A stretch of DNA of 64,000 nt from Streptomyces canus (GTDB taxonomy: Bacteria; Actinomycetota; Actinomycetes; Streptomycetales; Streptomycetaceae). The DNA lies in the NCBI RefSeq assembly GCF_030816965.1, contig NZ_JAUSYQ010000002.1, positions 7,616,001-7,680,000 of the forward strand, given 5' to 3'. The notes under the pieces are model-generated. The model saw only the letters and a list, made by a program, of their open reading frames with translations. It had not been told where the DNA came from and ran no database searches. Below are positions 53,247-62,185 of the stretch, one piece after another (position 1 is the stretch's first letter; each line of letters opens with the position of its first letter). The translations under genes and the position numbers were made by a program.

Positions 53247-54686
53247 ATGAGCGGATCACGGGTCGTCGTCATCGGAGCCGGCATCGCGGGACTGGCCGCG
53301 GCGCACCGGCTGGCGCAGCGCGGTGCGCGCGTCACCGTGCTGGAGGCGTCCGACCGGGTCGGCGGCAAGCTGCTGCCCGGGGAGATCGCGGGTGCCCGCG
53401 TCGACCTCGGCGCCGAGTCGATGCTGGCCCGCAGGCCGGAGGCGGTGGCCCTGGCCCGCGAGGTGGGCCTCGACGACCGCCTCCAGCCGCCCGCCACCGC
53501 GACCGCCTCGATCTGGACCCGCGGCGCCCTGCGCCCCATGCCCAAGGGCCACGTCATGGGCGTTCCCGGCACCGCCGAGGCCCTGGCCGGCGTGCTGTCC
53601 GAGGAGGGCCTCGCCCGCATCGAGCAGGACGCCGAGCTGCCCCGCACGGAGGTCGGCGACGACGTGGCGGTCGGTGAGTACGTGGCGGCACGCCTGGGCC
53701 GCGAGGTCGTCGACCGCCTCATCGAACCCCTCCTCGGCGGGGTCTACGCGGGCGACGCGTACCGCATCTCGATGCGCTCGGCGGTCCCGCAGCTCTTCCA
53801 GGTCGCCCAGACCCACACCTCGCTCACCGAGGGCGTCCGCGAGATCCAGGCGAGGATGGCCGCAGGCCGGCAGACCGGGCCCGTGTTCATGGGTGTCCGC
53901 GGCGGCGTGGGCACCCTCCCGCTCGCCGTCGCCGACTCGGTCCGCGCGCGCGGCGGCGAGATCGTCACCGGCGCCCCGGTGACCGAGCTGCGCCGCGAGC
54001 CGTCCGGTGGCTGGAGGGTCGTGGCCGCGGACCGCGTCCTGCACGCCGACGCCGTGATCGTCGCCGCCCCCGCCGCGGCCGCCGCGGGCCTCCTGCGCGC
54101 CGAGGCCCCCGAGGCCGCCACCGAGCTCGACACCGTGGAGTACGCCTCCATGGCCCTGGTCACCCTCGCCTACCGCCGCTCCGACACCGCCCTGCCCGCG
54201 GGCAGCGGATTCCTGGTCCCGCCGGTCGACGGCCGCACCATCAAGGCGTCCACCTTCGCCTCCCAGAAGTGGGGCTGGATCGCCGACGAGAACCCGGACG
54301 TCGTCGTCCTGCGGACCTCCGTCGGCCGCTACGGCGAGACGAAGATCCTTGAGCGCGACGACACCGCCCTGGTGGACGTCTCCCGCCACGACCTGCGCGA
54401 GGCCACCGGGCTGGACGCCACCCCCCTCGACACCCGCGTCACCCGCTGGACCGACGGCCTGCCCCAGTACCCCGTCGGCCACCACGCGCGCGTGGCCCGC
54501 ATCCGCGAGCACGTCGCCAAGCTTCCCGGCCTCGCGGTGTGCGGCGCGCAGTACGACGGCGTCGGCATCCCGGCCTGCATCGCGAGCGCCTACGCGGCGG
54601 TGGACCAGATCCAGGGCGACCTGACCGCCGTACAGGAGCTCACCGCCAACCCGGTGCAGAGTCTGCACGGCGGAGCGGGAGAATAG
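53247..54686 (+). CDS. hemG: Coproporphyrinogen III / protoporphyrinogen oxidase, HemY type (479 aa)
   Basis: FAD enzyme of heme synthesis. The dinucleotide fold [21 protein letters not shown] opens the protein, and [20 protein letters not shown] and [19 protein letters not shown] are family motifs. In Gram-positive bacteria this type oxidises coproporphyrinogen III to coproporphyrin III (CgoX), and the next gene, hemQ, supports that role. It ends with [12 protein letters not shown], the conserved FAD-binding end. ATG at 53247 with GAGAGG upstream. The hemQ start is five bases after its stop. Confidence 0.92.
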   Translation: MSGSRVVVIGAGIAGLAAAHRLAQRGARVTVLEASDRVGGKLLPGEIAGARVDLGAESMLARRPEAVALAREVGLDDRLQPPATATASIWTRGALRPMPKGHVMGVPGTAEALAGVLSEEGLARIEQDAELPRTEVGDDVAVGEYVAARLGREVVDRLIEPLLGGVYAGDAYRISMRSAVPQLFQVAQTHTSLTEGVREIQARMAAGRQTGPVFMGVRGGVGTLPLAVADSVRARGGEIVTGAPVTELRREPSGGWRVVAADRVLHADAVIVAAPAAAAAGLLRAEAPEAATELDTVEYASMALVTLAYRRSDTALPAGSGFLVPPVDGRTIKASTFASQKWGWIADENPDVVVLRTSVGRYGETKILERDDTALVDVSRHDLREATGLDATPLDTRVTRWTDGLPQYPVGHHARVARIREHVAKLPGLAVCGAQYDGVGIPACIASAYAAVDQIQGDLTAVQELTANPVQSLHGGAGE

Positions 54687-54691
54687 GGCCC

Positions 54692-55423
54692 ATGAGCAAC
54701 GACGCCCCCACCCCCGAGTCCGGCAGGGTCCCGAACAAGGGCAAGCTGGCCAAGGACCTCAACGAGGTCATCCGTTACACGCTCTGGTCCGTCTTCAAGC
54801 TGAAGGACGTGCTCCCCGAGGACCGCACGGGGTACGCCGACGAGGTCCAGGAGCTGTTCGACCAGCTCGTCGCCAAGGACGTCACGATCCGCGGCACCTA
54901 CGACGTGTCCGGGCTGCGCGCCGACGCCGACGTCATGATCTGGTGGCACGCGGAGACCAGCGACCAGCTCCAGGAGGCGTACAACCTCTTCCGCCGCACC
55001 AGGCTGGGCCGCGCGCTGGAGCCGGTCTGGTCGAACATGGCGCTGCACCGCCCCGCCGAGTTCAACCGCTCACACATCCCGGCCTTCCTGGCGGACGAGA
55101 ACCCCCGCGACTACGTGAGCGTCTACCCGTTCGTGCGGTCGTACGACTGGTACCTCCTCCCCGACGAGGACCGCCGCCGCATGCTCGCCGACCACGGCAA
55201 GATGGCCCGCGGCTACCCGGACGTCCGCGCCAACACGGTCGCCTCCTTCTCCCTCGGCGACTACGAGTGGATCCTGGCGTTCGAGGCCGACGAGCTCTAC
55301 CGCATCGTCGACCTCATGCGCCACCTGCGCGCCTCGGAGGCGAGGATGCACGTCCGCGAGGAGGTCCCGTTCTACACGGGCCGCCGCAAGGAGATCGGTG
55401 AGCTGGTGGCGGGCCTCGCCTGA
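54692..55423 (+). CDS. hemQ: Coproheme decarboxylase HemQ/ChdC (243 aa)
   Basis: Chlorite-dismutase-family protein that converts coproheme III to heme b with hydrogen peroxide. [17 protein letters not shown] and [20 protein letters not shown] are conserved. The active-site Tyr is in [14 protein letters not shown], and the [19 protein letters not shown] segment contains the heme-ligand His region. The actinobacterial form ends at [14 protein letters not shown] at 54692, five bases after hemG, so the two form an operon. The stop touches the convergent hydrolase stop. Confidence 0.93.
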   Translation: MSNDAPTPESGRVPNKGKLAKDLNEVIRYTLWSVFKLKDVLPEDRTGYADEVQELFDQLVAKDVTIRGTYDVSGLRADADVMIWWHAETSDQLQEAYNLFRRTRLGRALEPVWSNMALHRPAEFNRSHIPAFLADENPRDYVSVYPFVRSYDWYLLPDEDRRRMLADHGKMARGYPDVRANTVASFSLGDYEWILAFEADELYRIVDLMRHLRASEARMHVREEVPFYTGRRKEIGELVAGLA

Positions 55424-57058
55424 TCAGCGAGCGGGTCCGACGGCCGCCTTCCGAGAGCTGTCCTGCGTCTTCGTCTTCATCTTCGGCTTCGGCGTGGGCT
55501 CGGGGTGCGGGCCGCATGCGGCGCGCCGCACCGGGAGGCGGCCCTCCAGCAGGTAGGCGTCCAGGTATCCGTTGACGCACGGGTTCGGGCCGCCCGCGAT
55601 GCCGTGCGTGCCCGCGTCCCGCTCGGTCACCAGCACCGAGCCGGACAGCCGCCAGTGCAGTTCCAGGGCGCCGGCGTACGGAGCCGCCGCGTCCCTCTCG
55701 GCCGCGAGAATCAGCGTCGGCGGCAGCTCACCGGGCCCGGTCCGCACATCGAGGGCCCGCTGCCGCGGCGCGAGCCAGTACGCGCAGGGCAGGTTCATCC
55801 ACACGTTGTCCCACGTCTCGAACGGCGCCACCCGCGCCAGCCGGGTGTTGTCGCGGTCCCACACCTTCCAGTCCGTCGGCCAGGGCGCGTCGTTGCACTC
55901 GACGGCCGTGTAGACGGCGTTCGAGTTCTCCGCCTCCTCAGCCGCCTCCTGATGAGGCCCGGCCTGCTGGATCAGCGGCTTGGGGTCCCCCTTGAGATAC
56001 GCCGACAGGGCCTGCGCCCGATGCGGCCAGAAGTCGTCGTAGTACCCGGCCGTGAGGAACGCCCCCTGCAGCTCCCCGGGCCCGACCTTCCCCCCGGCCG
56101 GCTCGGCGGCCAGCCGCGCCGCCGCCTTCTCGTAGCTGCGCAGCACCTCCTCTGCCGTGTCCCCGAGCCCGTACACGTCGTCGTGCCCGGCGATCCACTC
56201 CCGGAAGTCCGCCCAGCGTTCCTCGAACGCGGCCGACTGATCCAGGTTGTTGCGGTACCAGACCTGCTCCGGGTCAGGGTTCACCGCCGCGTCGAAGACC
56301 ATCCGCCGTACGTGCGAGGGGAACAGCGTCGCGTACAGCGCGCCGAAGTAGGTCCCGTACGAGGCCCCCACGAACGTCAGCTTCCGCTCGCCCAGCGCGG
56401 CCCGCAGCACGTCCAGGTCCCGGGCGTTGTTCAGGGAGGTGTAGTACCGGAGAGCCACGCCCGCCCGTTTCGCACACCCGCGCGCGTACGCCTTCGCCTG
56501 CGCGATGCGTTCCTTCTTGTACGACAGCGAGGGGTACGTCGGTGTCTGCGTGGGCGCCTTGAGGTACTGCTTCGGGTCCGTGCAGGACAGCGGCGCCGAA
56601 CGGCCCACCCCGCGCGGTGCGTAGCCGACGAGGTCGTACGCCGCCGCGAGCCCCTTCCACTCGGGGAGCGCGCCGACCAGCGGGAAGTACATGCCGGAGG
56701 CGCCGGGGCCGCCGGGGTTGTAGACCAGGGCGCCCTGCCCGGGCACCCTGCGCTTGCTGTTGTGCGGGTCCTTGTGGGTGGCCCGCACCCGGCTGACGGT
56801 CAGCTTGATCTGTCGGCCGTCGGGGCGCGCGTAGTCGAGCGGGACGGACACCGTGCCGCACTCGACGCTGTCGGGCAGGTCCTCCGCCGCGGGGCAGGCG
56901 CCGAAGCGAACTCCGGCCGTCCCGGCGCGCGCGGCGGCGATCGCGGTGCCGTGGAGTTCCGCCGCGCCCGGGGCGGCCGGAGCGCCCCCGGCCGGTGCGG
57001 CGGCGAGCGTGGTCAGAAGCAATGACCCGGCGGCCGTGTAGAGGGCGGGGGCTCTCAT
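55424..57058 (-). CDS. Secreted alpha/beta-hydrolase peptidase, SlpD/TAP type (544 aa)
   Basis: Tripeptidyl-aminopeptidase-like enzyme. A signal peptide (ALYTAAGSLLLTTLAAAPAGG) precedes the catalytic domain. The nucleophile Ser is in FVGASYGTYFGALYA, the Asp in LAAERDAAAPYAGAL and the His in DAGTHGIAGGPN. The oxyanion region YNPGGPGASGM is present. A helical cap lies between the nucleophile and the C-terminal TAP-like domain (from about 430). ATG at 57058 with AAGGGA upstream. It likely trims peptides outside the cell. Confidence 0.88.
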   Translation of the reverse strand: MRAPALYTAAGSLLLTTLAAAPAGGAPAAPGAAELHGTAIAAARAGTAGVRFGACPAAEDLPDSVECGTVSVPLDYARPDGRQIKLTVSRVRATHKDPHNSKRRVPGQGALVYNPGGPGASGMYFPLVGALPEWKGLAAAYDLVGYAPRGVGRSAPLSCTDPKQYLKAPTQTPTYPSLSYKKERIAQAKAYARGCAKRAGVALRYYTSLNNARDLDVLRAALGERKLTFVGASYGTYFGALYATLFPSHVRRMVFDAAVNPDPEQVWYRNNLDQSAAFEERWADFREWIAGHDDVYGLGDTAEEVLRSYEKAAARLAAEPAGGKVGPGELQGAFLTAGYYDDFWPHRAQALSAYLKGDPKPLIQQAGPHQEAAEEAENSNAVYTAVECNDAPWPTDWKVWDRDNTRLARVAPFETWDNVWMNLPCAYWLAPRQRALDVRTGPGELPPTLILAAERDAAAPYAGALELHWRLSGSVLVTERDAGTHGIAGGPNPCVNGYLDAYLLEGRLPVRRAACGPHPEPTPKPKMKTKTQDSSRKAAVGPAR

Positions 57059-57174
57059 CGGTATCCCTTCGGTGCGCGGCAGCGACAAAAGGGATGGTTC
57101 GTTCGACTGTGGGGGAAGGCAAGCACCGCCCCGCCGGTGTCGGCCCCAATGCCTCCGTGCGCCCCCGGGTGAGC

Positions 57175-58017
57175 TCAGTCGCGCCCGTGCGGCCGACGGT
57201 GCTCCTCGCCGTGTCCGCCGGGCCGCTCTCCTCGCCACTCCTCACGAGGACGGCCGCGGTGCTGCTCACGGTGGGCGAAGGCCGCGCGCAGATCCGGTTC
57301 CCCGACCGCGCTGATGCCGCGTACGGCGACGGAGGTGAGATACGTCCGCTCGTCCGTGCCGCCGGTGCGCCGGGTCAGGGCGCCGAGCAGCCGCTGGCCG
57401 GCCGGGGACGCCCAGCGTGAGTACGGGTGGACCTCCATCCGTGCGATGGCCAGACAGCTCAGGGAGAGCGCGAGCGGCAGCGCGAACCAGAGGGCGACCA
57501 GATGCCGCGGCATCTCCGACGGTGCGGGTACAAGCAGCGCGATCGCGCCCAGCGCGACGACGGCCACCGAGGCCAGCCGTACCTGGCGGACCGCCGCCGC
57601 GATGCCGGACCGGGCACCGGCGGGCACCGCGAGGCCCGCGTCCACGAGCCGGTCGGCGATGCTGCGCACCGCGTCCGCCGCGGCCGCGTCGGCGCGCACC
57701 GGCGCGATCCGGGACTGCCCCTCAGGGCCGATGGCCCCGATGACCGTGCGCTCCATCTCGTCCCGCCCCCGCGGATCGACGACGGTCGCCCAGCCGGTGT
57801 GGGCCAGCAGCAGCCGTCGCTGCCGGGCCATGGAGACGAGCGTCAGATCGGCGACCCGCCGCGGGCCGCCCGACAGGAACGCGGCCTCGTACAGCGTCAG
57901 ATCGTGTCTCCGGGCATCCGCGTCGGCAGCCGCGGCGTGTACGGCGGCCAGGCACAGCCGCGTACACGCGGTGCCGGCGGCGGCCCAGGCCAGCAGCAGA
58001 AGAAGAACCCAGAACAT
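57175..58017 (-). CDS. TIGR04222-domain membrane protein (280 aa)
   Basis: Starts with a hydrophobic helix (WVLLLLLAWAAAGTACTRLC) and has two more spans at about residues 147-170 and 178-202. Between them lies the domain with LTLYEAAFLSGGPRRVADLTL and RRLLLAHTGWATVVD, which I recognise as TIGR04222. Proteins of this family are frequently encoded beside DUF692 genes, and one lies 1.2 kb away here. Many relatives carry a Gly/Cys-rich tail; this one has instead a His/Arg/Glu/Gly-rich tail (HREQHRGRPREEWRGERPGG) without Cys. Function unknown. Confidence 0.78.
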   Translation of the reverse strand: MFWVLLLLLAWAAAGTACTRLCLAAVHAAAADADARRHDLTLYEAAFLSGGPRRVADLTLVSMARQRRLLLAHTGWATVVDPRGRDEMERTVIGAIGPEGQSRIAPVRADAAAADAVRSIADRLVDAGLAVPAGARSGIAAAVRQVRLASVAVVALGAIALLVPAPSEMPRHLVALWFALPLALSLSCLAIARMEVHPYSRWASPAGQRLLGALTRRTGGTDERTYLTSVAVRGISAVGEPDLRAAFAHREQHRGRPREEWRGERPGGHGEEHRRPHGRD

Positions 58018-58117
58018 GCCGCGTTTCTATGCCAAAGGCTCCCGGCGGCGCCATGGGCTGTTCACGATCCGGACGGAGTGTTGTCGGTGTGTGACGTTCC
58101 GTTTGTCCGGAAGCGGA

Positions 58118-58906
58118 CTACGACGGGACGGGGACCGGGGGCGGGCTGGAGGCGGCCGGGGGCAGAGTGAAGGTCGTGGCGTACGGCGACGGGGTGACCG
58201 GAACGACCGCGCCCGGGTCGGTCGTCGGGCCGGGCGGAGCCGGGGAGTTGGTGATCGGTGGCGTGCTGCCGGTGGCCATGTCCCGGGCCAGGGCGCCGAA
58301 GTCGACGTACCCGGTGGCCTCCAGGATCTTGATGTGGTCCAGCACGGTGGTGTTGGCGTCGTCGGCCAGGGCGCGGACCAGGGAGTTCTGGGTGCTCGCG
58401 CGAACCTCTGCGACCACCGAGAACACCCTGCCGTGCGCGAGGCGCAGGATGTTGGCGAACTGGCGGTCGTAGTCGACGCCCTGGGCCTGGTTCAGAGTGT
58501 CGAGCCACTGCTTCTGCTGATCGCTGGGCTCGTTGGGCAGGGCGAGTCCGAGCTTCGACGCCACGTCACGCACGCGTGCGTCGAGGAACGTGTGCCCCTC
58601 GACCAGGTGCTGCCCCGCCGTCCGTACGGCCTGCGTCGTGCCCTTCTGCTCCGCCTGCTGGCCCGCGGGCAGCTCCCACAGCCCCGCTAGCCGCACCTTC
58701 GTGACGAACTCCCGGTCCAGTGCCGAGAGCGGCCCGTACGGCGTCGTCACGGTCCCGGCGTTGAGCACGCTCAGTCCCGTGCCGGAGCGGTCGGCATAGG
58801 ACCAGATCGGGATGAGCAAGGCCACGAGGGTCGCCGTCAGCCCGGCGATGATGACCCCGGTGCCGGAGAAGATGCCTCGCCCCTTGACGGGCGGTCGCGG
58901 TCGCAT
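58118..58906 (-). CDS. DUF4142 family exported protein (262 aa)
   Basis: An N-terminal signal anchor (GVIIAGLTATLVALLIPIW) is followed by a ferritin-like DUF4142 domain, with LSALDREFVTKVRLAGLWEL and HTFLDARVRDVASKLGLAL. The C-terminal 45 residues are Pro/Thr/Ser-rich, like a wall-spanning linker. ATG at 58906 with AGGAGG six bases upstream. It lies between the DUF692 and TIGR04222 genes on the same strand, 273 bp downstream of the former. Function is unknown; the His residues expected for metal are few. Confidence 0.8.
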   Translation of the reverse strand: MRPRPPVKGRGIFSGTGVIIAGLTATLVALLIPIWSYADRSGTGLSVLNAGTVTTPYGPLSALDREFVTKVRLAGLWELPAGQQAEQKGTTQAVRTAGQHLVEGHTFLDARVRDVASKLGLALPNEPSDQQKQWLDTLNQAQGVDYDRQFANILRLAHGRVFSVVAEVRASTQNSLVRALADDANTTVLDHIKILEATGYVDFGALARDMATGSTPPITNSPAPPGPTTDPGAVVPVTPSPYATTFTLPPAASSPPPVPVPS

Positions 58907-58953
58907 GGTGCCTCCTGTTGCGGCACCGCACGCTAGTGGGATTCAGGTGCGGG

Positions 58954-58984
58954 GTTGACATATTACTGCCGGGTCAATGTCAAC
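58954..58984. promoter_or_regulatory. Inverted repeat in the DUF4142 promoter region
   Basis: GTTGACAT (58954-58961) and ATGTCAAC (58977-58984) face each other over 15 bases. Each arm holds a TTGACA hexamer, one on each strand. It lies 48 bp before the DUF4142 start in an AT-richer patch, and may be a promoter with an overlapping operator. Confidence 0.4.
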
Positions 58985-59179
58985 TTCTGCACGGGGATGA
59001 ACCGTTGGAATCCGGTCAAAACGGGGTTAATAGGGGAGCGTGGGAAGGTCGGATTCGGGGAGGAACGGGGGCGAACCGTGAGTGTCGGGCAGAGTGCGTG
59101 GCCGTGGTGTTGACCCGGGCACATCGGCGTCAGCCGTCCGACCGCGGGCCGGTGGGCCGGGCCGGTCGCGCGGTTCGCG

Positions 59180-60484
59180 TCATCGCCTGAGCAACACCCT
59201 CCTGGTGGCCCGGGCGAACCGAACCCCCGGCCTCCGGGACCTGGGTACCGGTCCCGACCGCTCCAGCCACCACTCCCGCAACTCCCGTCGCACCCTCGCC
59301 TCCGCCAACTCCCCGCTCAGCAGCAGCTGTTCGGCGAAGCTCAGAGCGTCCCTCCGATACCCGTCCGTCATCGGCGCCCCCTGCGCATACGCCAGGAACG
59401 CCGGCCGATAGCCCGCTCCGAGGATCACCGGCAGTTCGGGTGCGACCTTCGCCACCACATCCGCCCGCTTTCCCGCGAGCGCCCGCGCCTGCACCCCCAG
59501 CCGTACCCGGTCGAACCCCTCCGGCACCGGAGTCCCCGCCACGAGTGCGGACAGCAGCGCGGTCTGGGCGAGGGCGAGCCGCTGGCGGGCGGGGTCGGTC
59601 GAGACGCTCGACGGCCCCACGGGGGCGCCGGCGCGCCACGCACCGTCGGCCCGTGCCCCGCCGCCCTTCTCCACCGCCTCCCGGATGGCCCCCAGCTCCC
59701 GCTCCAGTTCGCCCGGTTCGGGAAAGTTCTCGTCCCGCTCCAGCAGCACCCCCGGCGGCGAGATGCGGGACGCGAGGTCGGTGAGGATGTCGAGAACGGG
59801 CCGCGGCACCGGGTGGGCGTGGCTGTCGTGCCACACTCCGTCCCGCTCGAACCCGCCCGCGACATGGACGTACGCGATGGCCTCCAGAGGGAGCCCGGCG
59901 AGTGCCTCGGCCGGGACCTCGCCGCGGTTGACGTGGTTGGTGTGCAGGTTGGCCACGTCGATCAGCAGCCGTACCCCTGTCCGGTCCGCGAGGTCGTACA
60001 GGAACTGCCCCTCGGTCATCTCCTCGCCCGGCCACGAGAGCAGCGCGGCGATGTTCTCCACGGCGAGCGGCACCGGCAGCGCGTCCTGCGCGATACGGAT
60101 GTTCTCGCAGAGGACGTCCAGGGCGTCCCGGGTGCGCGGGACGGGCAGCAGGTGCCCGGCCTCCAGGCGGGGGGAGGCGGTCAGCGGACCGCCCGCGCGG
60201 ACGAACGCGATGTGCTCGGTGACCAGCGGCGAGCCCAGCGCCTCGGCCCGCTCGGCGAGAGCGAGGAGCCGCCCCTCGTCGGGTCGGTCGGCCCCGCCGA
60301 GGCCGAGCGAGACGCCGTGCGGGACCACGGTCACCCCGCGCTCGCGCAGCCGCCGCAGCGACTCGGGGAGGTGCCCGGGGCACAGGTTCTCGGCCACGAC
60401 CTCGACCCAGTCGATGCCCGGCATCCGCTCCACCGCGTCCGCGATCTCCGGCCGCCATCCGATCCCCGTCCCCAGTCGCTCCAT
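59180..60484 (-). CDS. DUF692/MNIO-family iron enzyme with C-terminal extension (434 aa)
   Basis: Multinuclear non-heme iron oxidase family; known members modify Cys or other residues in peptides together with a partner protein. The TIM-barrel ligand set looks intact: His56 ([10 protein letters not shown]), Glu90-His91 (TEHIAF), Glu143-Asn144 ([10 protein letters not shown]), Asp176, Asn179, His184 (DVANLHTNH), His207 (YVHVAGG), Asp220/His222/His224 (DSHAHPV) and Glu249 (LERDENFPE). About 150 extra residues follow ([38 protein letters not shown]), resembling the separate partner protein of other MNIO systems. ATG at 60484 with GAGGAGGGGAC upstream. No obvious precursor peptide is adjacent. 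Confidence 0.85.
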   Translation of the reverse strand: MERLGTGIGWRPEIADAVERMPGIDWVEVVAENLCPGHLPESLRRLRERGVTVVPHGVSLGLGGADRPDEGRLLALAERAEALGSPLVTEHIAFVRAGGPLTASPRLEAGHLLPVPRTRDALDVLCENIRIAQDALPVPLAVENIAALLSWPGEEMTEGQFLYDLADRTGVRLLIDVANLHTNHVNRGEVPAEALAGLPLEAIAYVHVAGGFERDGVWHDSHAHPVPRPVLDILTDLASRISPPGVLLERDENFPEPGELERELGAIREAVEKGGGARADGAWRAGAPVGPSSVSTDPARQRLALAQTALLSALVAGTPVPEGFDRVRLGVQARALAGKRADVVAKVAPELPVILGAGYRPAFLAYAQGAPMTDGYRRDALSFAEQLLLSGELAEARVRRELREWWLERSGPVPRSRRPGVRFARATRRVLLRR

Positions 60485-60634
60485 GGTCCGTCCCCTCCTC
60501 GGCCTCTCCCGCATCCGCTCCGGTCGCCGTCCGCTCGGCGTGACGGAGGTATGGCCCCGGGCCGCGGACCCGAACCGTGCCCGGGGGACCTTCAGAGCAA
60601 CATTTGAGGTTCGGCCCCGGCACAGCCGACGACG

Positions 60635-61267
60635 TCACGTGCCGCTTCGGGGCCACGCCCACGGCTCGCGGCCCGGCAGTCGCAGCGTCTCCTCCGCGAC
60701 CTTCAACGCGGGTACGGACCACTGCCGCCGGCTGGTTCCGAGCCACGCCCGCGGCTGGCGGCCCAGCAGTCGCAGTGTCGCCTCCAGCGGCCCGATCCCC
60801 TCCGCGACCTTGAGTGCGGGCGCGAACGCGAAGTCCGGCCCGCGGCCGGCCGGGTCCGTCGGAACGCGTCGGGCCACGGCCAGGGCCGCGGTGAGCACCT
60901 CGTCCGCCAGGTGGAGGCGCACACTCAGCGTGGCCGCCACGTCCCACGCGTGCACCACGTAGTCGACGAAGTGAAAGTCGATCGCCGTGCGGCCGCGAAA
61001 CCCTCCGCCCAGCTCCGGCAGCACGAACTCCCGCTCGAGAACGCCCGGTTCGGCGAACGCCCCGAGCACCGCGTCCGCAGCAGCCCGATGCGCACGGGCA
61101 GGCTCGCCCGTCCTCTCCTGCTCCCGCCAGTACCCCGGATCGCCGCCCACGCCTCGGGCCGCGGCCGCGAACCCGTGGTGCTGGGCGGTCATGTGCGCCA
61201 CCAGCCGCCGCAGGTCCCACCCCGCGCAGGGGGTGCCCCGCTCGACCCGTCCATCGACCCGGGTCAT
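60635..61267 (-). CDS. TIGR03086/MDMPI-like metal-binding protein, short N-terminus (210 aa)
   Basis: Member of the DinB/maleylpyruvate-isomerase-like superfamily. The conserved TPCAGWDLRRLVAHM and a metal-ligand His region FHFVDYVVHAWDVAATL are present. Relatives start about 25 residues earlier with a helix that is missing here, yet the ATG overlaps the upstream stop (ATGA) and looks genuine. The C-terminal end contains a partial tandem duplication: PALKVAEGIGPLEATLRLLG and PALKVAEETLRLPGREPWAW. Substrate unknown; some family members use mycothiol. Confidence 0.7.
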   Translation of the reverse strand: MTRVDGRVERGTPCAGWDLRRLVAHMTAQHHGFAAAARGVGGDPGYWREQERTGEPARAHRAAADAVLGAFAEPGVLEREFVLPELGGGFRGRTAIDFHFVDYVVHAWDVAATLSVRLHLADEVLTAALAVARRVPTDPAGRGPDFAFAPALKVAEGIGPLEATLRLLGRQPRAWLGTSRRQWSVPALKVAEETLRLPGREPWAWPRSGT

Positions 61268-61980
61268 CGCAGCGCCGGATGGTCCGCGACGACCGTGCAG
61301 GAGCCCGGCGCGATCTCGGTGAAACCGGCGTCACGGACCAACGGCAGCCCGCTGGCGGTGAGTTCACCCCACCGCCCGGGGTCCGCGGCCCGTACGGCGA
61401 GCGGGAACCCGGCGTCCCGCCAGGTGGCCCGCTCCTCGTCCGACAGTTCCCACCAGGCCAGTTGGGCGCCGTGACCGGCCTGAGCCATCGCCTTGCCGGC
61501 CGACATGTCGAGGTCCGGATTGAGCCACAGCACGGGAGCCGTCCCGTCCACGGCCGCCGGCGGTTCGGGATCGTCGAGATCGGTCCCGGACACCTGAAGC
61601 CTGGCCAACTCCTTGGGCCACCCGTCGAGCGGCACCGGCGGAAACACCCGTACCTCCGCCGACTTCCCCGTCACGGTGATCCCGGGCAACCCCTCGGCCC
61701 GCCGCCACTCGGCGCCCCGCGCCCGCCGTACGACCTTCCGGATCCGGGCGTCCTGCCAGTCCCGCACCACCTCGGCCCACTCTCCGTCGCCGACGGAACG
61801 CTCGTCGCCGAGCAGGACGAGAACGGCGCGGGCGGCGGTCTCGAGAGCGTCGGTGCGAGCAGGCGGAGCCGTCTTCTCGATACGGACGACCAGGGGCAGC
61901 ACGAACTGGGGTGCCTGGTCGCGTGCGGTCGGCTCGGAGCGGAAGGGGCTGTCGGTCAAGGGCGTCACGTCGTGGCTCAC
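61264..61980 (-). CDS. Peptidyl-tRNA hydrolase 2 (PTH2)-like protein (238 aa)
   Basis: The C-terminal part has the PTH2 signature MSAGKAMAQAGHGAQLAWW, with the Lys and His region used for tRNA binding and catalysis in archaeal and eukaryotic Pth2. The end RDAGFTEIAPGSCTVVAD also fits. The N-terminal 100 residues are less conserved (FVLPLVVRIEKTAPPARTDA) and are an actinobacterial addition. Whether it hydrolyses peptidyl-tRNA is unproven. GTG at 61980. It is coupled to the following gene by ATGA. A 59-residue Cys-rich gene lies 16 bp upstream. Confidence 0.78.
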   Translation of the reverse strand: MSHDVTPLTDSPFRSEPTARDQAPQFVLPLVVRIEKTAPPARTDALETAARAVLVLLGDERSVGDGEWAEVVRDWQDARIRKVVRRARGAEWRRAEGLPGITVTGKSAEVRVFPPVPLDGWPKELARLQVSGTDLDDPEPPAAVDGTAPVLWLNPDLDMSAGKAMAQAGHGAQLAWWELSDEERATWRDAGFPLAVRAADPGRWGELTASGLPLVRDAGFTEIAPGSCTVVADHPALR

Positions 61981-61996
61981 CCGGACAACCCTAAGG

Positions 61997-62176
61997 TCAC
62001 CCGGAGCAGGCCGTGCGCTGAGCCTCCTGCCACTCGCAGACCGGGCACAGGGTGATCCCCTTGTACGACTCCGGATACTCCGTCGGATTCCGGCACAGCA
62101 CGCACTCCGCGTACGGCGGTCCGTCGGCGACCGGAGGCTTCGGCACGTTGCCGATGGTGCAGTGGTCCTCGCTCAT
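61997..62176 (-). CDS. Small Cys-rich, zinc-ribbon-like protein (59 aa)
   Basis: Reading from the ATG at 62176: MSEDHCTIGNVPKPPVADGP then PYAECVLCRNPTEYPESYKG then ITLCPVCEWQEAQRTACSG. Two CxxC knuckles (ECVLC and LCPVC), 17 residues apart, form a plausible zinc ribbon. GGAG is close to the start. It lies between the deacetylase gene (9 bp upstream) and the PTH2-like gene (16 bp downstream) in one tight unit. Function unknown; a nucleic-acid or protein contact is typical for such ribbons. Confidence 0.72.
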   Translation of the reverse strand: MSEDHCTIGNVPKPPVADGPPYAECVLCRNPTEYPESYKGITLCPVCEWQEAQRTACSG

Positions 62177-62185
62177 ATCTCCAGC

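Noticed and set aside
58954..58984. Attachment-site-like repeat near the DUF692 locus
   Set aside because: The short inverted arms contain TTGACA on both strands and fit promoter/operator DNA better; no integrase or tRNA gene is present.
60485..60634. Search for a short precursor peptide upstream of the DUF692 gene
   Set aside because: The minus-strand frames here give either a three-codon stub or Arg/Gly-rich sequence without Cys clusters. No candidate precursor was found.
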